From Bacillus_BE sp042263505 (lineage in GTDB: Bacteria > Bacillota > Bacilli > Bacillales > Cytobacillaceae), in NCBI RefSeq assembly GCF_042263505.1, contig NZ_JBHKFI010000001.1:530874-594873 (forward strand): a DNA stretch of 64,000 nt, in the 5' to 3' direction. The notes under the pieces were generated by a model. That model saw nothing but the letters and a program-made list of their open reading frames with translations, was not told where the DNA came from and made no database searches. Shown piece by piece: positions 51,561 to 60,473 of this stretch (positions are counted from its first letter, which is position 1; each line of letters starts with the position of its first letter). The position numbers and the translations under genes are program-made.

Positions 51561-51616
51561 GCAAGAGGTTGACATATAATGAAAATACTATTCATAATAG
51601 GGGTCAACCTCCTTGA
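51561..51616. repeat. Inverted repeat between yktA and yktB
   Basis: GCAAGAGGTTGAC and GTCAACCTCCTTG pair around about 29 bases. It lies between convergent genes and lacks a strong U-run on either strand, so it is a possible weak bidirectional terminator. Confidence 0.45.
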
Positions 51617-51618
51617 AG

Positions 51619-52242
51619 TTACCCTAAAAATGTGTAAAGAGGGACTAGATGTCTTAAAACCGAATCCACCTTTATTAGAAATTCTTGTCCTGATAAGGCG
51701 ATTGCCTCTTCTTTTGTTAAGTGATATCCACATAATATTTCCGCTTTTTTTACAGTTTGTAATCGTTTGACTTTCAACAGTAAATCTTCTTTTGAAAGAT
51801 CTCGATGCAATATAGCTTCCGGTTTTGTATGATCAAAGGACCAAACATAGTCAGCGGGTATCTCTTTATGTATCTTCTCTAAATGAGCTTCTAAAGATTT
51901 TCCAAACCTTACCTTATCTGGTGCTTCATAAATAATAGCAAACCAAATAAAGACATGTGTTTCCCATAATCCAATTTGAAAATGCGGGAGCATTTTATAT
52001 CCTCTTCGATTATTGGCAAAGGCTACCCATGTATCGTTTGGAGGATTAATGGTTCTTCTTGCATGTTTTGCAACATGGGCAAACATCTCATCCCCTGTTA
52101 AAACGGTTAATGTCGGCGTAAAGTATTCAGCTAAGTCGGTTAGCTTTGGACGAATATGTTGAATTAAGGCATCCATTCTTGCATCTAAACCATCTATTTG
52201 AAATACGTTAAAATCTTCTTCAGTAAAACCTGTAAATGTCAT
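51619..52242 (-). CDS. yktB: YktB family protein (DUF1054)
   Basis: A 207-residue protein of the DUF1054/UPF0637 family: FDVFQIDGLDARMDALIQHI-like start, LTGDEMFAHVAKHARRTINPP, TWVAFANNRRGYKMLPHFQ and WETHVFIWFAIIYE. It follows B. subtilis YktB closely along its length. The third of three adjacent ATG codons (52242) fits AGGTGG spacing best. The function is unknown; a DNA/RNA-modification fold has been suggested for the family only by structure, to my memory. Convergent with yktA. Confidence 0.88.
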   Translation of the reverse strand: MTFTGFTEEDFNVFQIDGLDARMDALIQHIRPKLTDLAEYFTPTLTVLTGDEMFAHVAKHARRTINPPNDTWVAFANNRRGYKMLPHFQIGLWETHVFIWFAIIYEAPDKVRFGKSLEAHLEKIHKEIPADYVWSFDHTKPEAILHRDLSKEDLLLKVKRLQTVKKAEILCGYHLTKEEAIALSGQEFLIKVDSVLRHLVPLYTFLG

Positions 52243-52438
52243 CATCATCCACCTCTCACTTTGACAAACATTTTAGCACAATCATCATGAAAATTAAAAA
52301 GATTTGTCTAGCTTTCCTGTCATAAACTCTGCTAGGTTATCGCACAAATTTGTTGCAACAACAAGTGGAAACTCATAAGATATGATATAAGTAGTTTAAA
52401 TAGTCTGAAAATTATTTTAGAAGGAGTGCGAAATAGTA

Positions 52439-52633
52439 ATGAAACAAGTTGTAAATTCATTAAAATTAGAAAAAAAGGAAAAAGAAAGAACAGCGGTTTT
52501 ACGCCTTGAATTAGATTATGAACTTGCCACTTTATTTGACGCGATACAAGAGGATAATGAGGATCAACAACATCTAAGTAAGCAAAAGTTAATGAAAATT
52601 CGGCAAGAATTATTAAAATTAAAAGCATTATAG
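52439..52633 (+). CDS. ykzI: YkzI family small protein
   Basis: A 64-residue, fully helical charged protein: SLKLEKKEKERTAVLRLELD, YELATLFDAIQEDNEDQQ and a Lys/Leu-rich end. Place between yktB and yktC and size match B. subtilis YkzI. The ribosome site GAAGGAGTG stands about 12 bases before the ATG, which is long. Function unknown; a terminator follows. Confidence 0.75.
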   Translation: MKQVVNSLKLEKKEKERTAVLRLELDYELATLFDAIQEDNEDQQHLSKQKLMKIRQELLKLKAL

Positions 52634-52696
52634 AAAAATTTAAGGGTAGGGACAATGATAACTTTGAGCATTTTAATTCAATTACTTTTGGAATAA

Positions 52697-52736
52697 TAAA
52701 CGAACTCGAATTAATGGAATTGAGTTCGTTTTTTGT
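52697..52736 (+). terminator. Terminator of ykzI
   Basis: AACGAACTCGAATT and AATTGAGTTCGTT pair with one mismatch around AATGG, followed by a T-run. Confidence 0.85.
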
Positions 52737-52853
52737 TTTGGAAAAAATATCATGTTAATAACTTGATGGGTTTAAAAAAAAACTATAAGCTTATGTTAAT
52801 ACTTGTACAAATTACCATCCATTCGATTTATTTTTGTAAAGGAAGATGATTTT

Positions 52854-53654
52854 ATGGTGAACTGGAATGAAATAGACGCTTATGCTAAGAGTTGGGTGAA
52901 AGAAGCGGGAGAGGAAATTAAGAAATCGTTTAATCAAACATTAAACATTGAAACAAAGTCCAATCGTAATGATCTTGTTACCAATATTGACAAGCAAACG
53001 GAACAATTTTTTATTAAAAAGATCAAAGCAGCTTTTCCAGACCATAATATTCTAGGGGAAGAAGGATTTGGAGATAATATTGAAAGCCTAGAGGGGATTA
53101 CGTGGATCATTGATCCGATAGATGGAACAATGAATTTTATTCATCAACAAAGGAACTTTGCTATATCCATTGGGATTTATGAGAACGGTATCGGGAAGAT
53201 TGGATTAATTTATGATGTGATTCATGATGAACTTTACCATGCGATGAAAGGCAAAGGGGCATATTTAAATCATCGGGAACTATCTCCCCTAAAGGAAGTC
53301 AACGTGAATGAAGCCGTTATCTCCTTAAATGTTACATGGGTGATTCAAAATAACAAAATTGATCCCTCCATCTTATCTCGACTTGCTCATGATGTTCGTG
53401 GTACCCGATCTTATGGATCCGCTGCGTTAGAATTAGCTAGCATTGCGGCAGGAAGAATGGATGCTTATATCACATTACGTCTGTCTCCATGGGATTTTGC
53501 TGCTGGCATTGTTCTTCTTGAAGAAGTTGGAGGAATTGTCACAAATCTACACGGAGAACCACTTAACCTCTTAACGCAAAATTCGGTTTTGGTTGCTAAA
53601 CCAGGATTACACCAAAGAGTGATGCACGATTATTTACATAATGGAAAATGGTAA
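52854..53654 (+). CDS. yktC: Inositol monophosphatase family protein YktC
   Basis: A 266-residue Mg2+-dependent phosphatase of the inositol monophosphatase/FBPase family. Metal-site motifs: ILGEEGFG (Glu-Glu), WIIDPIDGTMNFIHQ (DPxDGT) and SPWDFAAGIVLL (WDxAAG). B. subtilis YktC has the same size and place; family members there can also dephosphorylate NADP or fructose bisphosphate. The ATG at 52854 after AAAGGAAGATGATTTT is preferred to one 17 codons upstream. About 780 bases of non-coding sequence follow. Confidence 0.93.
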   Translation: MVNWNEIDAYAKSWVKEAGEEIKKSFNQTLNIETKSNRNDLVTNIDKQTEQFFIKKIKAAFPDHNILGEEGFGDNIESLEGITWIIDPIDGTMNFIHQQRNFAISIGIYENGIGKIGLIYDVIHDELYHAMKGKGAYLNHRELSPLKEVNVNEAVISLNVTWVIQNNKIDPSILSRLAHDVRGTRSYGSAALELASIAAGRMDAYITLRLSPWDFAAGIVLLEEVGGIVTNLHGEPLNLLTQNSVLVAKPGLHQRVMHDYLHNGKW

Positions 53655-53968
53655 AAAAAAAGATCGGATAATTTCCTAACGGGTTCCGTTAACTATCGAA
53701 ACATCAAAAATGTAATGCAAAATGACCTTCAAATTGTATGGTAATTTGTAGGTCTATATTTGTTGATATAAGGGGATTTCGATCATTATTTTTGGAGAAT
53801 TTGTAAGGCAATTTGGATATGAAAATGTAGGGGTACAATATCTAGTGTACCGCAGCAGAATATACTACATTTTTACTTGCAATTTGATATACAGAAAAAT
53901 ATTGCTTTTTTAAATTTAAAGTTAGCCTCTGTTATAACTGAATATTGATTTTACTGTGTATGAAAAAT

Positions 53969-54152
53969 AAACGGAAAAATTCCGTCTATATTGGGAAATA
54001 CCTATATTTCCTTAAAAATAAGGGGAGTTTTTCCGTTTATATTATCCAAATCTTTGTATTTTGTCTTATTTAGAGCAGTTAAGCGGAATATCTCCGCTTA
54101 TATCTGCTTCTTTAGCTTCCTTTATATACATTAGCAGGAAATTCTCCGCCTA
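53969..54152 (+). repeat. Cluster of degenerate short palindromes
   Basis: Four related units in 185 bases: ACGGAAAAATTCCGT (53971-53985), GGGGAGTTTTTCCGTTT (54022-54038), TAAGCGGA-N5-TCCGCTTA (54080-54100) and GCAGGAAATTCTCCGCC (about 54134-54150), each followed by TATA or TATG. The third is a perfect 8-bp stem. The shared pattern is GCGGA, 5-6 A+T bases, TCCGC, TTATA. It looks like a decayed extragenic palindromic repeat family. Sequence 53660-53968 before it holds nothing I can identify. Confidence 0.5.
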
Positions 54153-54262
54153 TGAATTCTCATACCTACACGAAATCGATAAGAAGAAGGCGAAAATGGT
54201 TTGTAAACTTCTTAATGAGCATCATTCGTCATTCGCAATCCGAAGAATTAGCCATTAAAAGC

Positions 54263-54296
54263 AGAAATAGCAAGGGTATAAACCCTTGCTATTTCT
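54263..54296. terminator. Perfect 15-bp hairpin, probable bidirectional terminator
   Basis: AGAAATAGCAAGGGT and ACCCTTGCTATTTCT pair perfectly around ATAA. It is placed beyond the 3' end of ylaF (minus strand). T-runs are moderate. Confidence 0.65.
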
Positions 54297-54435
54297 AATA
54301 TTATTTAATTTCTCAAGCCTTACCATTTGTCCTACATTTTCGAGTGCAAAAAGGATTACATTTGGGTTTGCATTTTCCTGTGTAAATTGTCGTTTTGCGA
54401 TAGTTACGGAACCCATTAATAATTTCCGATCTTTT

Positions 54436-54621
54436 TCACAGTCTTCCGCTTTCTCTCATTTTTTTCTTCATGGAAAAGCCCATGCCCATAATGAATACTA
54501 AGCAAAGAAGTGCCAATATAACACCGATCACACTTTCTTCAGCAACGGCAATACCGATCCCCGTCATACATGTAACGCCAGCAAATGCAAATAATAAAAA
54601 GAGTAATTTAATTTTATCCAT
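54436..54621 (-). CDS. ylaF: YlaF family small membrane protein (DUF5325)
   Basis: A 61-residue protein with two transmembrane helices (LLFLLFAFAGVTCMTGIGIAV and VIGVILALLCLVFIMGMGF) and a basic tail KKKMRESG. It resembles B. subtilis YlaF, which stands just before typA (ylaG), as here. The ATG at 54621 follows AAGGGAGATTTTAGG. Function unknown. It is divergent from typA. Confidence 0.75.
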   Translation of the reverse strand: MDKIKLLFLLFAFAGVTCMTGIGIAVAEESVIGVILALLCLVFIMGMGFSMKKKMRESGRL

Positions 54622-54738
54622 CCTAAAATCTCCCTTGTAAGTATAAGTGAGCATGTAAATATAGTCGATTCTAAGCTTATTCTGGTGAAGTTAAACAACC
54701 CATCTCAATGCTTTTCTTATCATTTTACACAAAAAGCT

Positions 54739-54767
54739 TTTAGTTTTCTATAGGAAAGTGATATAAT
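54739..54767 (+). promoter_or_regulatory. Putative typA promoter (extended -10)
   Basis: TGATATAAT contains a perfect TATAAT (54762-54767) with an upstream TG. TTTAGT (54739-54744) is 17 bases before. It ends 72 bases before the TTG start. Confidence 0.55.
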
Positions 54768-54839
54768 ATTTTAGTTGTGAAAAGAAATGTATATTAGATA
54801 TTCATGTTATTTATGAATTTATTATAGGAGTGAACATAT

Positions 54840-56678
54840 TTGAAATTAAGAGAAGATATTCGAAATATCGCGATTATTGCTCACGTTGATCACGGTAAAA
54901 CAACATTGGTGGATCAATTATTGAAGCAAGCGGGAACATTTCGTACAAATGAACATGTGGAAGAACGCGCCATGGACTCAAATGATTTGGAAAGAGAGCG
55001 CGGGATTACCATCTTAGCGAAAAATACGGCAATCCATTATAAAGACAAAAGAATTAATATCTTAGACACTCCAGGCCATGCTGACTTTGGTGGTGAAGTG
55101 GAACGAATCATGAAAATGGTGGATGGTGTTCTATTAGTTGTAGATGCTTATGAAGGCTGTATGCCTCAAACACGCTTTGTCTTGAAAAAAGCGCTGGAAC
55201 AAAATTTAACCCCGATTGTTGTTGTCAATAAAATTGATAGAGACTTTGCACGACCAGAGGAAGTCATTGATGAGGTTATCGATTTATTTATTGAACTTGA
55301 CGCTACAGAAGAGCAACTTGAGTTTCCTGTCATCTATGCCTCAGCTATCAATGGAACAGCTAGCACAGATCCAAATAAACAGGATGAAAACATGAAATCT
55401 TTATATGAAGCCATTATTGAAAATATCCCAGCACCAGTAGATAATCGCGAGGAACCATTACAATTTCAGGTGGCTTTACTTGATTATAATGATTATGTCG
55501 GAAGAATCGGGATTGGTCGTGTGTTCCGTGGAACCATGCATGTTGGTCAGCAAGTAGCCTTAATGAAATTAGATGGAACGGTTAAACAGTTCCGTGTTAC
55601 AAAAATCTTTGGTTTCTTTGGCTTAAAACGGGAAGAAATTCAAGAGGCCGTTGCCGGTGATTTAATTGCCGTATCCGGAATGGAGGACATTAACGTTGGG
55701 GAAACGGTATGTCCAATTGAACATCAAGAAGCACTACCATTATTAAGAATTGACGAACCTACGCTACAAATGACTTTTTTAGTGAATAACAGCCCATTTG
55801 CAGGTAGAGAAGGAAAGTATCTTACATCACGCAAAATTGAAGAAAGATTACGTTCTCAATTACAAACTGATGTCAGCCTTCGTGTTGAAAACACGGATTC
55901 TCCAGATGCTTGGGTTGTCTCTGGCCGTGGTGAATTGCATCTTTCCATTTTAATTGAGAATATGCGTCGTGAAGGCTATGAGCTTCAGGTATCAAAACCA
56001 GAGGTTATTGTGAAGGAAATTGATGGAGTACGCTGTGAACCTGTAGAACGTGTTCAAATTGACATTCCTGAAGAGCATACTGGAGCTGTAATGGAATCAA
56101 TCGGAGCTCGTAAAGGTGAAATGCTTGATATGATTAATAATGGATCTGGTCAAGTAAGATTAATCTTCATGGTTCCTGCTCGTGGCTTAATTGGATATAC
56201 AACTGAATTTTTAACCTTAACTCGGGGTTATGGGATTATCAACCATACATTTGATAGCTATCAGCCAATGGCTCAAGGTCAAGTTGGTGGAAGAAGACAA
56301 GGGGTGCTTGTTTCAATGGAAACAGGAAAAGCATCTATTTACGGTATTATGCAAGTTGAAGATAGAGGAACGATTTTTGTTGATGCGGGAACAGAAATTT
56401 ATGAGGGAATGATTGTCGGCGAACATACTCGTGAAAATGACATTACGGTGAATATTACAAAAGTGAAGCAACAAACAAATGTTCGTTCTGCAACAAAAGA
56501 TCAAACAGCAACCATGAAAAAACCTCGTATCATGTCTCTTGAGGAATCTTTAGAGTATTTAAATGATGACGAGTACTGTGAAGTTACACCGGAATCCATT
56601 CGTCTCCGCAAAAAAATTCTTGATAAGAATGAACGGGAAAGACTTGCAAGAAAGAAAAAATATGCGGAAATGAACTAA
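54840..56678 (+). CDS. typA: Ribosome-associated GTPase TypA/BipA
   Basis: A 612-residue translational GTPase of the EF-G-like superfamily that binds 70S ribosomes and supports 50S assembly, chiefly in cold or stress. G1: IIAHVDHGKTTLVD; switch I: RERGITILAKNTA; G3: DTPGHADFGGEV; G4: VVNKIDRD; then domains II, III, V and the TypA-specific C-terminal domain (VSMETGKASIYGIMQVEDRG). The start is TTG at 54840 after GGAGTGAACATAT. Size and place match B. subtilis YlaG. Confidence 0.97.
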   Translation: MKLREDIRNIAIIAHVDHGKTTLVDQLLKQAGTFRTNEHVEERAMDSNDLERERGITILAKNTAIHYKDKRINILDTPGHADFGGEVERIMKMVDGVLLVVDAYEGCMPQTRFVLKKALEQNLTPIVVVNKIDRDFARPEEVIDEVIDLFIELDATEEQLEFPVIYASAINGTASTDPNKQDENMKSLYEAIIENIPAPVDNREEPLQFQVALLDYNDYVGRIGIGRVFRGTMHVGQQVALMKLDGTVKQFRVTKIFGFFGLKREEIQEAVAGDLIAVSGMEDINVGETVCPIEHQEALPLLRIDEPTLQMTFLVNNSPFAGREGKYLTSRKIEERLRSQLQTDVSLRVENTDSPDAWVVSGRGELHLSILIENMRREGYELQVSKPEVIVKEIDGVRCEPVERVQIDIPEEHTGAVMESIGARKGEMLDMINNGSGQVRLIFMVPARGLIGYTTEFLTLTRGYGIINHTFDSYQPMAQGQVGGRRQGVLVSMETGKASIYGIMQVEDRGTIFVDAGTEIYEGMIVGEHTRENDITVNITKVKQQTNVRSATKDQTATMKKPRIMSLEESLEYLNDDEYCEVTPESIRLRKKILDKNERERLARKKKYAEMN

Positions 56679-56688
56679 TTTAATTAGT

Positions 56689-56731
56689 TATAAAGAAGGG
56701 TTGACTTTTTGTCAATCTTTCTTTTTTTTGT
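56689..56731 (+). terminator. Terminator of typA
   Basis: AAGAAGGGTTGAC and GTCAATCTTTCTT form a stem with two G-U pairs around TTTTT, followed by a T-run. Confidence 0.8.
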
Positions 56732-56739
56732 ACGTAAAG

Positions 56740-56930
56740 TATAAATTGGCAACAAAGAAGAAACTCAACGTAGTGGCCAATTTTAGGAATTTAGTATAAG
56801 AGCACAAGGGAAGCTTCCGAGAGACACTTCGCAGCCGAAAAAAGCGCTTTTCTTTTTTCAGTGAATGACACCTCTGTCTTCGTCCTTAGGGGCTCGCCAA
56901 TCGGCGGGTTTTCTTTATTTGTCAAGGTAG
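56740..56930 (+). other. Structured intergenic region ending in an orphan terminator
   Basis: About 190 bases after the typA terminator contain several inverted repeats (AAATTGGC with GGCCAATTT, GGGAAGCTTCC, AAAAAAGCGCTTTTCTTTTTT) and are more G+C-rich than the surroundings. They end in CTCGCC-AATC-GGCGGG plus TTTTCTTT at about 56893-56918, a second plus-strand terminator. A short transcript (small RNA or leader) would explain it. No ORF is found, and the -10-like TAGTATAAG near 56792 lacks a good -35. Confidence 0.35.
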
Positions 56931-56971
56931 GGAGATTGAAATAGATTCGTTGTTCTCTTTTTGGTATAATA

Positions 56972-56980
56972 TCTTAGAAT
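56972..56980 (+). promoter_or_regulatory. Extended -10 promoter of ylaH
   Basis: TGGTATAAT (TGn plus TATAAT) lies 86 bases before the ylaH start. No good -35 is seen at 17 bases, which is acceptable for extended -10 promoters. Confidence 0.5.
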
Positions 56981-57066
56981 CACGAGCTTTTTTATAAAAA
57001 ACAAAATGGTGTGTTATGTAGTGTTGTGATTGAACTAAAATAGTAAGTACAAGGGAGCAGGGAGAT

Positions 57067-57375
57067 ATGGTAGATATAGGATCAAGATTGTCATTTTTTG
57101 CTGCATTATTTAATGTGGAAGAAAATTCAAAATTAGGTATGTGGCTCTTATATTTAACGATTTTGGCATTGTCAATTTTAGTATATAAGCTTGGATTTGC
57201 ACAAAAGCTACCACTTATTAAATCGGTGCTGATTTATATTTTTCTTGCAATAGGAAGCACGATTTTGTGCTTTCTGGGGATATTTTTACCGATTGCGGAA
57301 GGATTAGTTCTTGCTGCGATCATTCTCATCATTTATAAAATTCGTCTTCGCCTTCATCAAAAACATGCGAACTAA
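57067..57375 (+). CDS. ylaH: YlaH-like membrane protein
   Basis: A 102-residue protein with three hydrophobic helices and the family core YKLGFAQKLPLIKSVLIYIFL, then PIAEGLVLAAIILIIYKIRL. It matches the YlaH family located after typA in B. subtilis. GGGAGCAGGGAGAT precedes the ATG. A hydrophilic 97-residue gene follows by 19 bases and is probably cotranscribed. Function unknown. Confidence 0.85.
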   Translation: MVDIGSRLSFFAALFNVEENSKLGMWLLYLTILALSILVYKLGFAQKLPLIKSVLIYIFLAIGSTILCFLGIFLPIAEGLVLAAIILIIYKIRLRLHQKHAN

Positions 57376-57394
57376 TCAATTAGGGGAGATATAA

Positions 57395-57688
57395 ATGAGA
57401 TCCGTACAAGATGCTATCTATAATTGGCTAACGATTAAGGTAGTCGTTGACGAAAGGCCGGGAGATACTGCTGCATATCAAACTGAAAAACTATTTTATG
57501 AGATATTGACTGATGAATTTGAGCTTTCCAATATTGAAATTCAAAAGGATGAGGAAATGTACTATGTACTGTATCAGATTCAAGGTGATTCCGGTAAAAA
57601 ACGATTTCCACGTGAGCTCATTGAAGTTATGCTGAATCAAATTAAACAGGAGCCTGAGAAATACAGAAACTATTCAGGAGAATTATAG
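57395..57688 (+). CDS. Conserved hypothetical protein
   Basis: A 97-residue soluble, acidic alpha/beta protein: SVQDAIYNWLTIKVVVDERP, TAAYQTEKLFYEILTDEFEL, then MYYVLYQIQGDSGKKRFPREL. No signature I can name. GGGGAGATATAA precedes the ATG, 19 bases after ylaH, and a perfect terminator follows, so it is the second gene of a ylaH operon. Confidence 0.65.
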   Translation: MRSVQDAIYNWLTIKVVVDERPGDTAAYQTEKLFYEILTDEFELSNIEIQKDEEMYYVLYQIQGDSGKKRFPRELIEVMLNQIKQEPEKYRNYSGEL

Positions 57689-57696
57689 TACAAAAT

Positions 57697-57722
57697 AAAA
57701 AACCGCTCAGGAGCGGTTTTTT
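57697..57722 (+). terminator. Terminator of the ylaH operon
   Basis: AAAAAACCGCTC and GAGCGGTTTTTT form a perfect stem around AG. It can also act on the convergent ylaI. Confidence 0.9.
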
Positions 57723-57747
57723 CATCTTATTATGTGCATAGAAATTC

Positions 57748-57948
57748 TTACCATTCTTCTTCCTGTACTCTTTGTCGATATAAATGGAAATTTCCAGTTG
57801 CTTTTCGTTCATTGGTTCTTTTGGTGATCCGTTCTTCACAAGACATGCACATATATGTGTGAATGGGACGATTTCGTAATCTTTTTGCTTGGAATGAATA
57901 ATCATCAATGTTTTCTATTTTGTCGCAGAGAACACATTTTACTCTCAT
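57748..57948 (-). CDS. ylaI: YlaI family zinc-finger protein (DUF2197)
   Basis: A 66-residue protein with two cysteine pairs: VKCVLCDKIENIDD and HTYMCMSCEERI, a zinc knuckle, plus a basic LRNRPIHTYM segment. It equals the start of B. subtilis YlaI closely. GAGGTGTATCA precedes the ATG. The role is unknown; nucleic-acid binding is plausible. Convergent with the ylaH operon. Confidence 0.88.
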   Translation of the reverse strand: MRVKCVLCDKIENIDDYSFQAKRLRNRPIHTYMCMSCEERITKRTNERKATGNFHLYRQRVQEEEW

Positions 57949-58094
57949 TGATACACCTCAATAATATTAATTATCAATTATCCTTATCACTAGTATATCA
58001 TGAAAAAGATGAAGATTCTTTATTATGGGTTAAGCAAAATTGATGATTCCATTTTTTTGTAGTAATATAATGGTAAAATTGAGGAGGGTTATTT

Positions 58095-58556
58095 ATGCCG
58101 AATCGAGTGGAACCGAAATTAATTACACCTTTGTATGATATTTTAAAAAAAGAGCATTTTTGTACAATAGCAACAGTAGATTATGAAACGAACGGTCCAA
58201 ATGTTAATTCAATCTCATGGATTTATGCTAAGGACGCTCGGACTCTTCTCTTTGCTGTTGATAGTCGTTCTAGAATAATTTTAAACATTCAACATAATGG
58301 AAAGATTGTCTTTCATTTAATTGCAAATGAATCCACTTATTCCATCAGCGGTTTTGCTGAAGTAAAGGTTCCTGAATTAAAAAATGTCCCGATAAAACTA
58401 GCTCTTGTCGAAATGAAAATTAATGAAGTGAGAGATGTCATGTTCTATGGTTCAAGAATCTCTGTGGAACCTATGTATGATAAAACTTATGATAAGGAAG
58501 CCGCTGAAAAATTAGATAAACAAGTCATGGATGCATTAAGACGTGAATCAAAATAA
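58095..58556 (+). CDS. ylaL: YlaL, pyridoxamine 5'-phosphate oxidase-like protein
   Basis: A 153-residue split-barrel flavin-binding-type protein: FCTIATVDYETNGPNVNSIS, LLFAVDSRSRIILNIQHNG, then YSISGFAEV. The fold is that of PNPOx-like proteins that bind FMN, F420 or heme; the true PNPOx C-terminal motif is absent. It matches B. subtilis YlaL by place and size. GGAGGGTTATTT precedes the ATG. A terminator follows. The substrate is unknown. Confidence 0.82.
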   Translation: MPNRVEPKLITPLYDILKKEHFCTIATVDYETNGPNVNSISWIYAKDARTLLFAVDSRSRIILNIQHNGKIVFHLIANESTYSISGFAEVKVPELKNVPIKLALVEMKINEVRDVMFYGSRISVEPMYDKTYDKEAAEKLDKQVMDALRRESK

Positions 58557-58603
58557 TGGAATTAGATATGACGCCTTTTTAATAGCTACTGAGGCTTAAG
58601 TTA

Positions 58604-58634
58604 CGCAAAAAAACACACTTTAAGTGTGTTTTTT
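58604..58634 (+). terminator. Terminator of ylaL
   Basis: AAAAAACACACTT and AAGTGTGTTTTTT form a near-perfect stem with a minimal loop. Confidence 0.85.
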
Positions 58635-58856
58635 ATATGGATCATGATCAATTTCAGACAGTGTAAGACAGCAAGTAAAAACGGATAATAGTTCCAAGGG
58701 TTGAATTTGATTAAGGGATTGTTATGTCACAAATCTTATATAGTTATCATATTTATTTATAATTTTCTATCAATTATACTTTAAGTATGGGCAAATCTAG
58801 CGCATTCCTTTGGTAAAAATTGATTCATGTAAAAATCATATAAAGGGGAGGGTCCT

Positions 58857-60473
58857 GTGAAAGAACAAGAACAACTACACGATATGTGGAAAATGTTTGT
58901 GTTTGAAGGGAAGCTTCATCCAGATATGGAATCGATGATTCAAAGCTCATGGATGCGTTCAAAGGAGAATCATGTAGATCCTTTTCAGACAATTGGAAAA
59001 GAAAAACTTTCTGAAAAAGAAATACAACAAAAACTGCGAAAGAAGAAGGGATTGATTGATACCGCTCAACCATTGATGAAAACGCTTTATCACTATATTA
59101 AAGGCACCGGGTTTCTTGTAACGCTAAGTGATGAAGAGGGTTACCTATTAATAGTCATTGGTGATGAGGATGAGCGAATGGCAGCCGAAAAAATCAATTT
59201 CGTTGTTGGGGCAAATTGGAGCGAAGAAGTGATGGGGACAAACGCAATTGGTACAGCCATAAAGGATAAGCTCCCTACTCAAATTATGAGTTATCAGCAT
59301 TTTTCAGTAATCAACCAATCGTGGTCATGCTCTGCTTCACCCATATTTAATCGTGCTGGCAAAATGTTTGGAGTATTGAATGTATCTGGGTTAAGTGAAA
59401 ATATGCATCCTCATACATTAGGAATGGTTGTATCGAATGCAAAGGCAATTGAAAATCAATTAATGGTTGAAGAAATGACCCTTCAATGGAAAAGCCACAA
59501 GATTGCTACAAAAACAATAACAGAACAAGTGGATTTGATTTTTGACGACATTATTGGGGAAAATCCATTTTTCTTACAATCAATCACAGATGCAAAATTA
59601 GTTGCAAAAACGGACTCAACCGTTCTCATCATGGGGGAAAGTGGGACAGGAAAGGATTTATTTGCCCAAGCTATTCATAATGAAAGTGCACGCCGAGATT
59701 TCCCGTTTATTGCAATTAATTGTGGAGCAATCCCAAAAGAATTATTGGCAAGTGAACTTTTTGGTTATGTGGATGGGGCGTTTACTGGTGCCCGAAGAGG
59801 AGGATGTGCAGGAAAATTCGAGCTGGCGCATGAAGGTACCGTTTTTTTAGATGAAATAGCTGAAATGTCCTTAGCGATGCAGGTCCTACTTCTTCGCGTA
59901 TTGCAGAATAAAACGGTAACCCGCATTGGTGGTGCGAAGGAAATACCTGTGAATGTTAGAATTATAGCAGCCACGAATAAAAATTTGCAGCAGGAAGTTT
60001 CGAATGGACGTTTTCGTGAAGATCTATTTTTCCGTCTTAATGTGATGCCGATTCAAATTCCAAGCTTGCGTTACCGTAAAGATGATATTCCTATTTTGGT
60101 TCATTATTTTGTTGCAAAGCTTGGAGAAAAATTACAAAAAGACATACCAAACATTCCAGATGATGTCATGGATTTTTTGTGTAAATATGATTGGCAAGGA
60201 AATGTGCGAGAGCTTCAAAATGTATTAGAGTACGCCATGGTGAAAGCAAATGCTCGTGTAATAAGCGCAGAGTTATTTCCTGCTTATATGAATATCCAAA
60301 GGAATGAGGAACAGATGGATTTTCCTCCGATACCTAGAAAGGATATCATACAAAAGCAGGCTATAGAGGATTCTATCGACAAGTATGATGGGAATTTTAG
60401 TAGGGCGGCAAAATATTTAGGGATTTCCAGAAGTACACTTTATCGAAAAATGAAAAGATATCATATCCAATAG
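58857..60473 (+). CDS. Sigma-54-dependent enhancer-binding activator (AcoR-like)
   Basis: A 538-residue regulator. An N-terminal GAF-type sensor (about 60-200: LVTLSDEEGYLLIVIGDEDE, NFVVGANWSEEVMGTNAIGT) is typical of AcoR. The AAA+ domain (about 225-450) has Walker A GESGTGKD (259-266), the sigma-54 contact loop GAFTGA (about 307), Walker B GTVFLDEIAEM and R-fingers. A C-terminal Fis-type HTH ends AAKYLGISRSTLYRKMKRY. The start is GTG at 58857 after AGGGGAGGGTCCT. A canonical -24/-12 promoter stands directly downstream, before the E1-E2 operon, so this is very likely its activator. The inducer is unknown; acetoin is the family precedent. Confidence 0.92.
   Translation: MKEQEQLHDMWKMFVFEGKLHPDMESMIQSSWMRSKENHVDPFQTIGKEKLSEKEIQQKLRKKKGLIDTAQPLMKTLYHYIKGTGFLVTLSDEEGYLLIVIGDEDERMAAEKINFVVGANWSEEVMGTNAIGTAIKDKLPTQIMSYQHFSVINQSWSCSASPIFNRAGKMFGVLNVSGLSENMHPHTLGMVVSNAKAIENQLMVEEMTLQWKSHKIATKTITEQVDLIFDDIIGENPFFLQSITDAKLVAKTDSTVLIMGESGTGKDLFAQAIHNESARRDFPFIAINCGAIPKELLASELFGYVDGAFTGARRGGCAGKFELAHEGTVFLDEIAEMSLAMQVLLLRVLQNKTVTRIGGAKEIPVNVRIIAATNKNLQQEVSNGRFREDLFFRLNVMPIQIPSLRYRKDDIPILVHYFVAKLGEKLQKDIPNIPDDVMDFLCKYDWQGNVRELQNVLEYAMVKANARVISAELFPAYMNIQRNEEQMDFPPIPRKDIIQKQAIEDSIDKYDGNFSRAAKYLGISRSTLYRKMKRYHIQ

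Noticed and set aside
54061..54258. A 65-codon frame across the palindrome cluster
   Set aside because: The coding-like stretch is generated by the repeated palindromes, and there is no ribosome site. Treated as repeat DNA.
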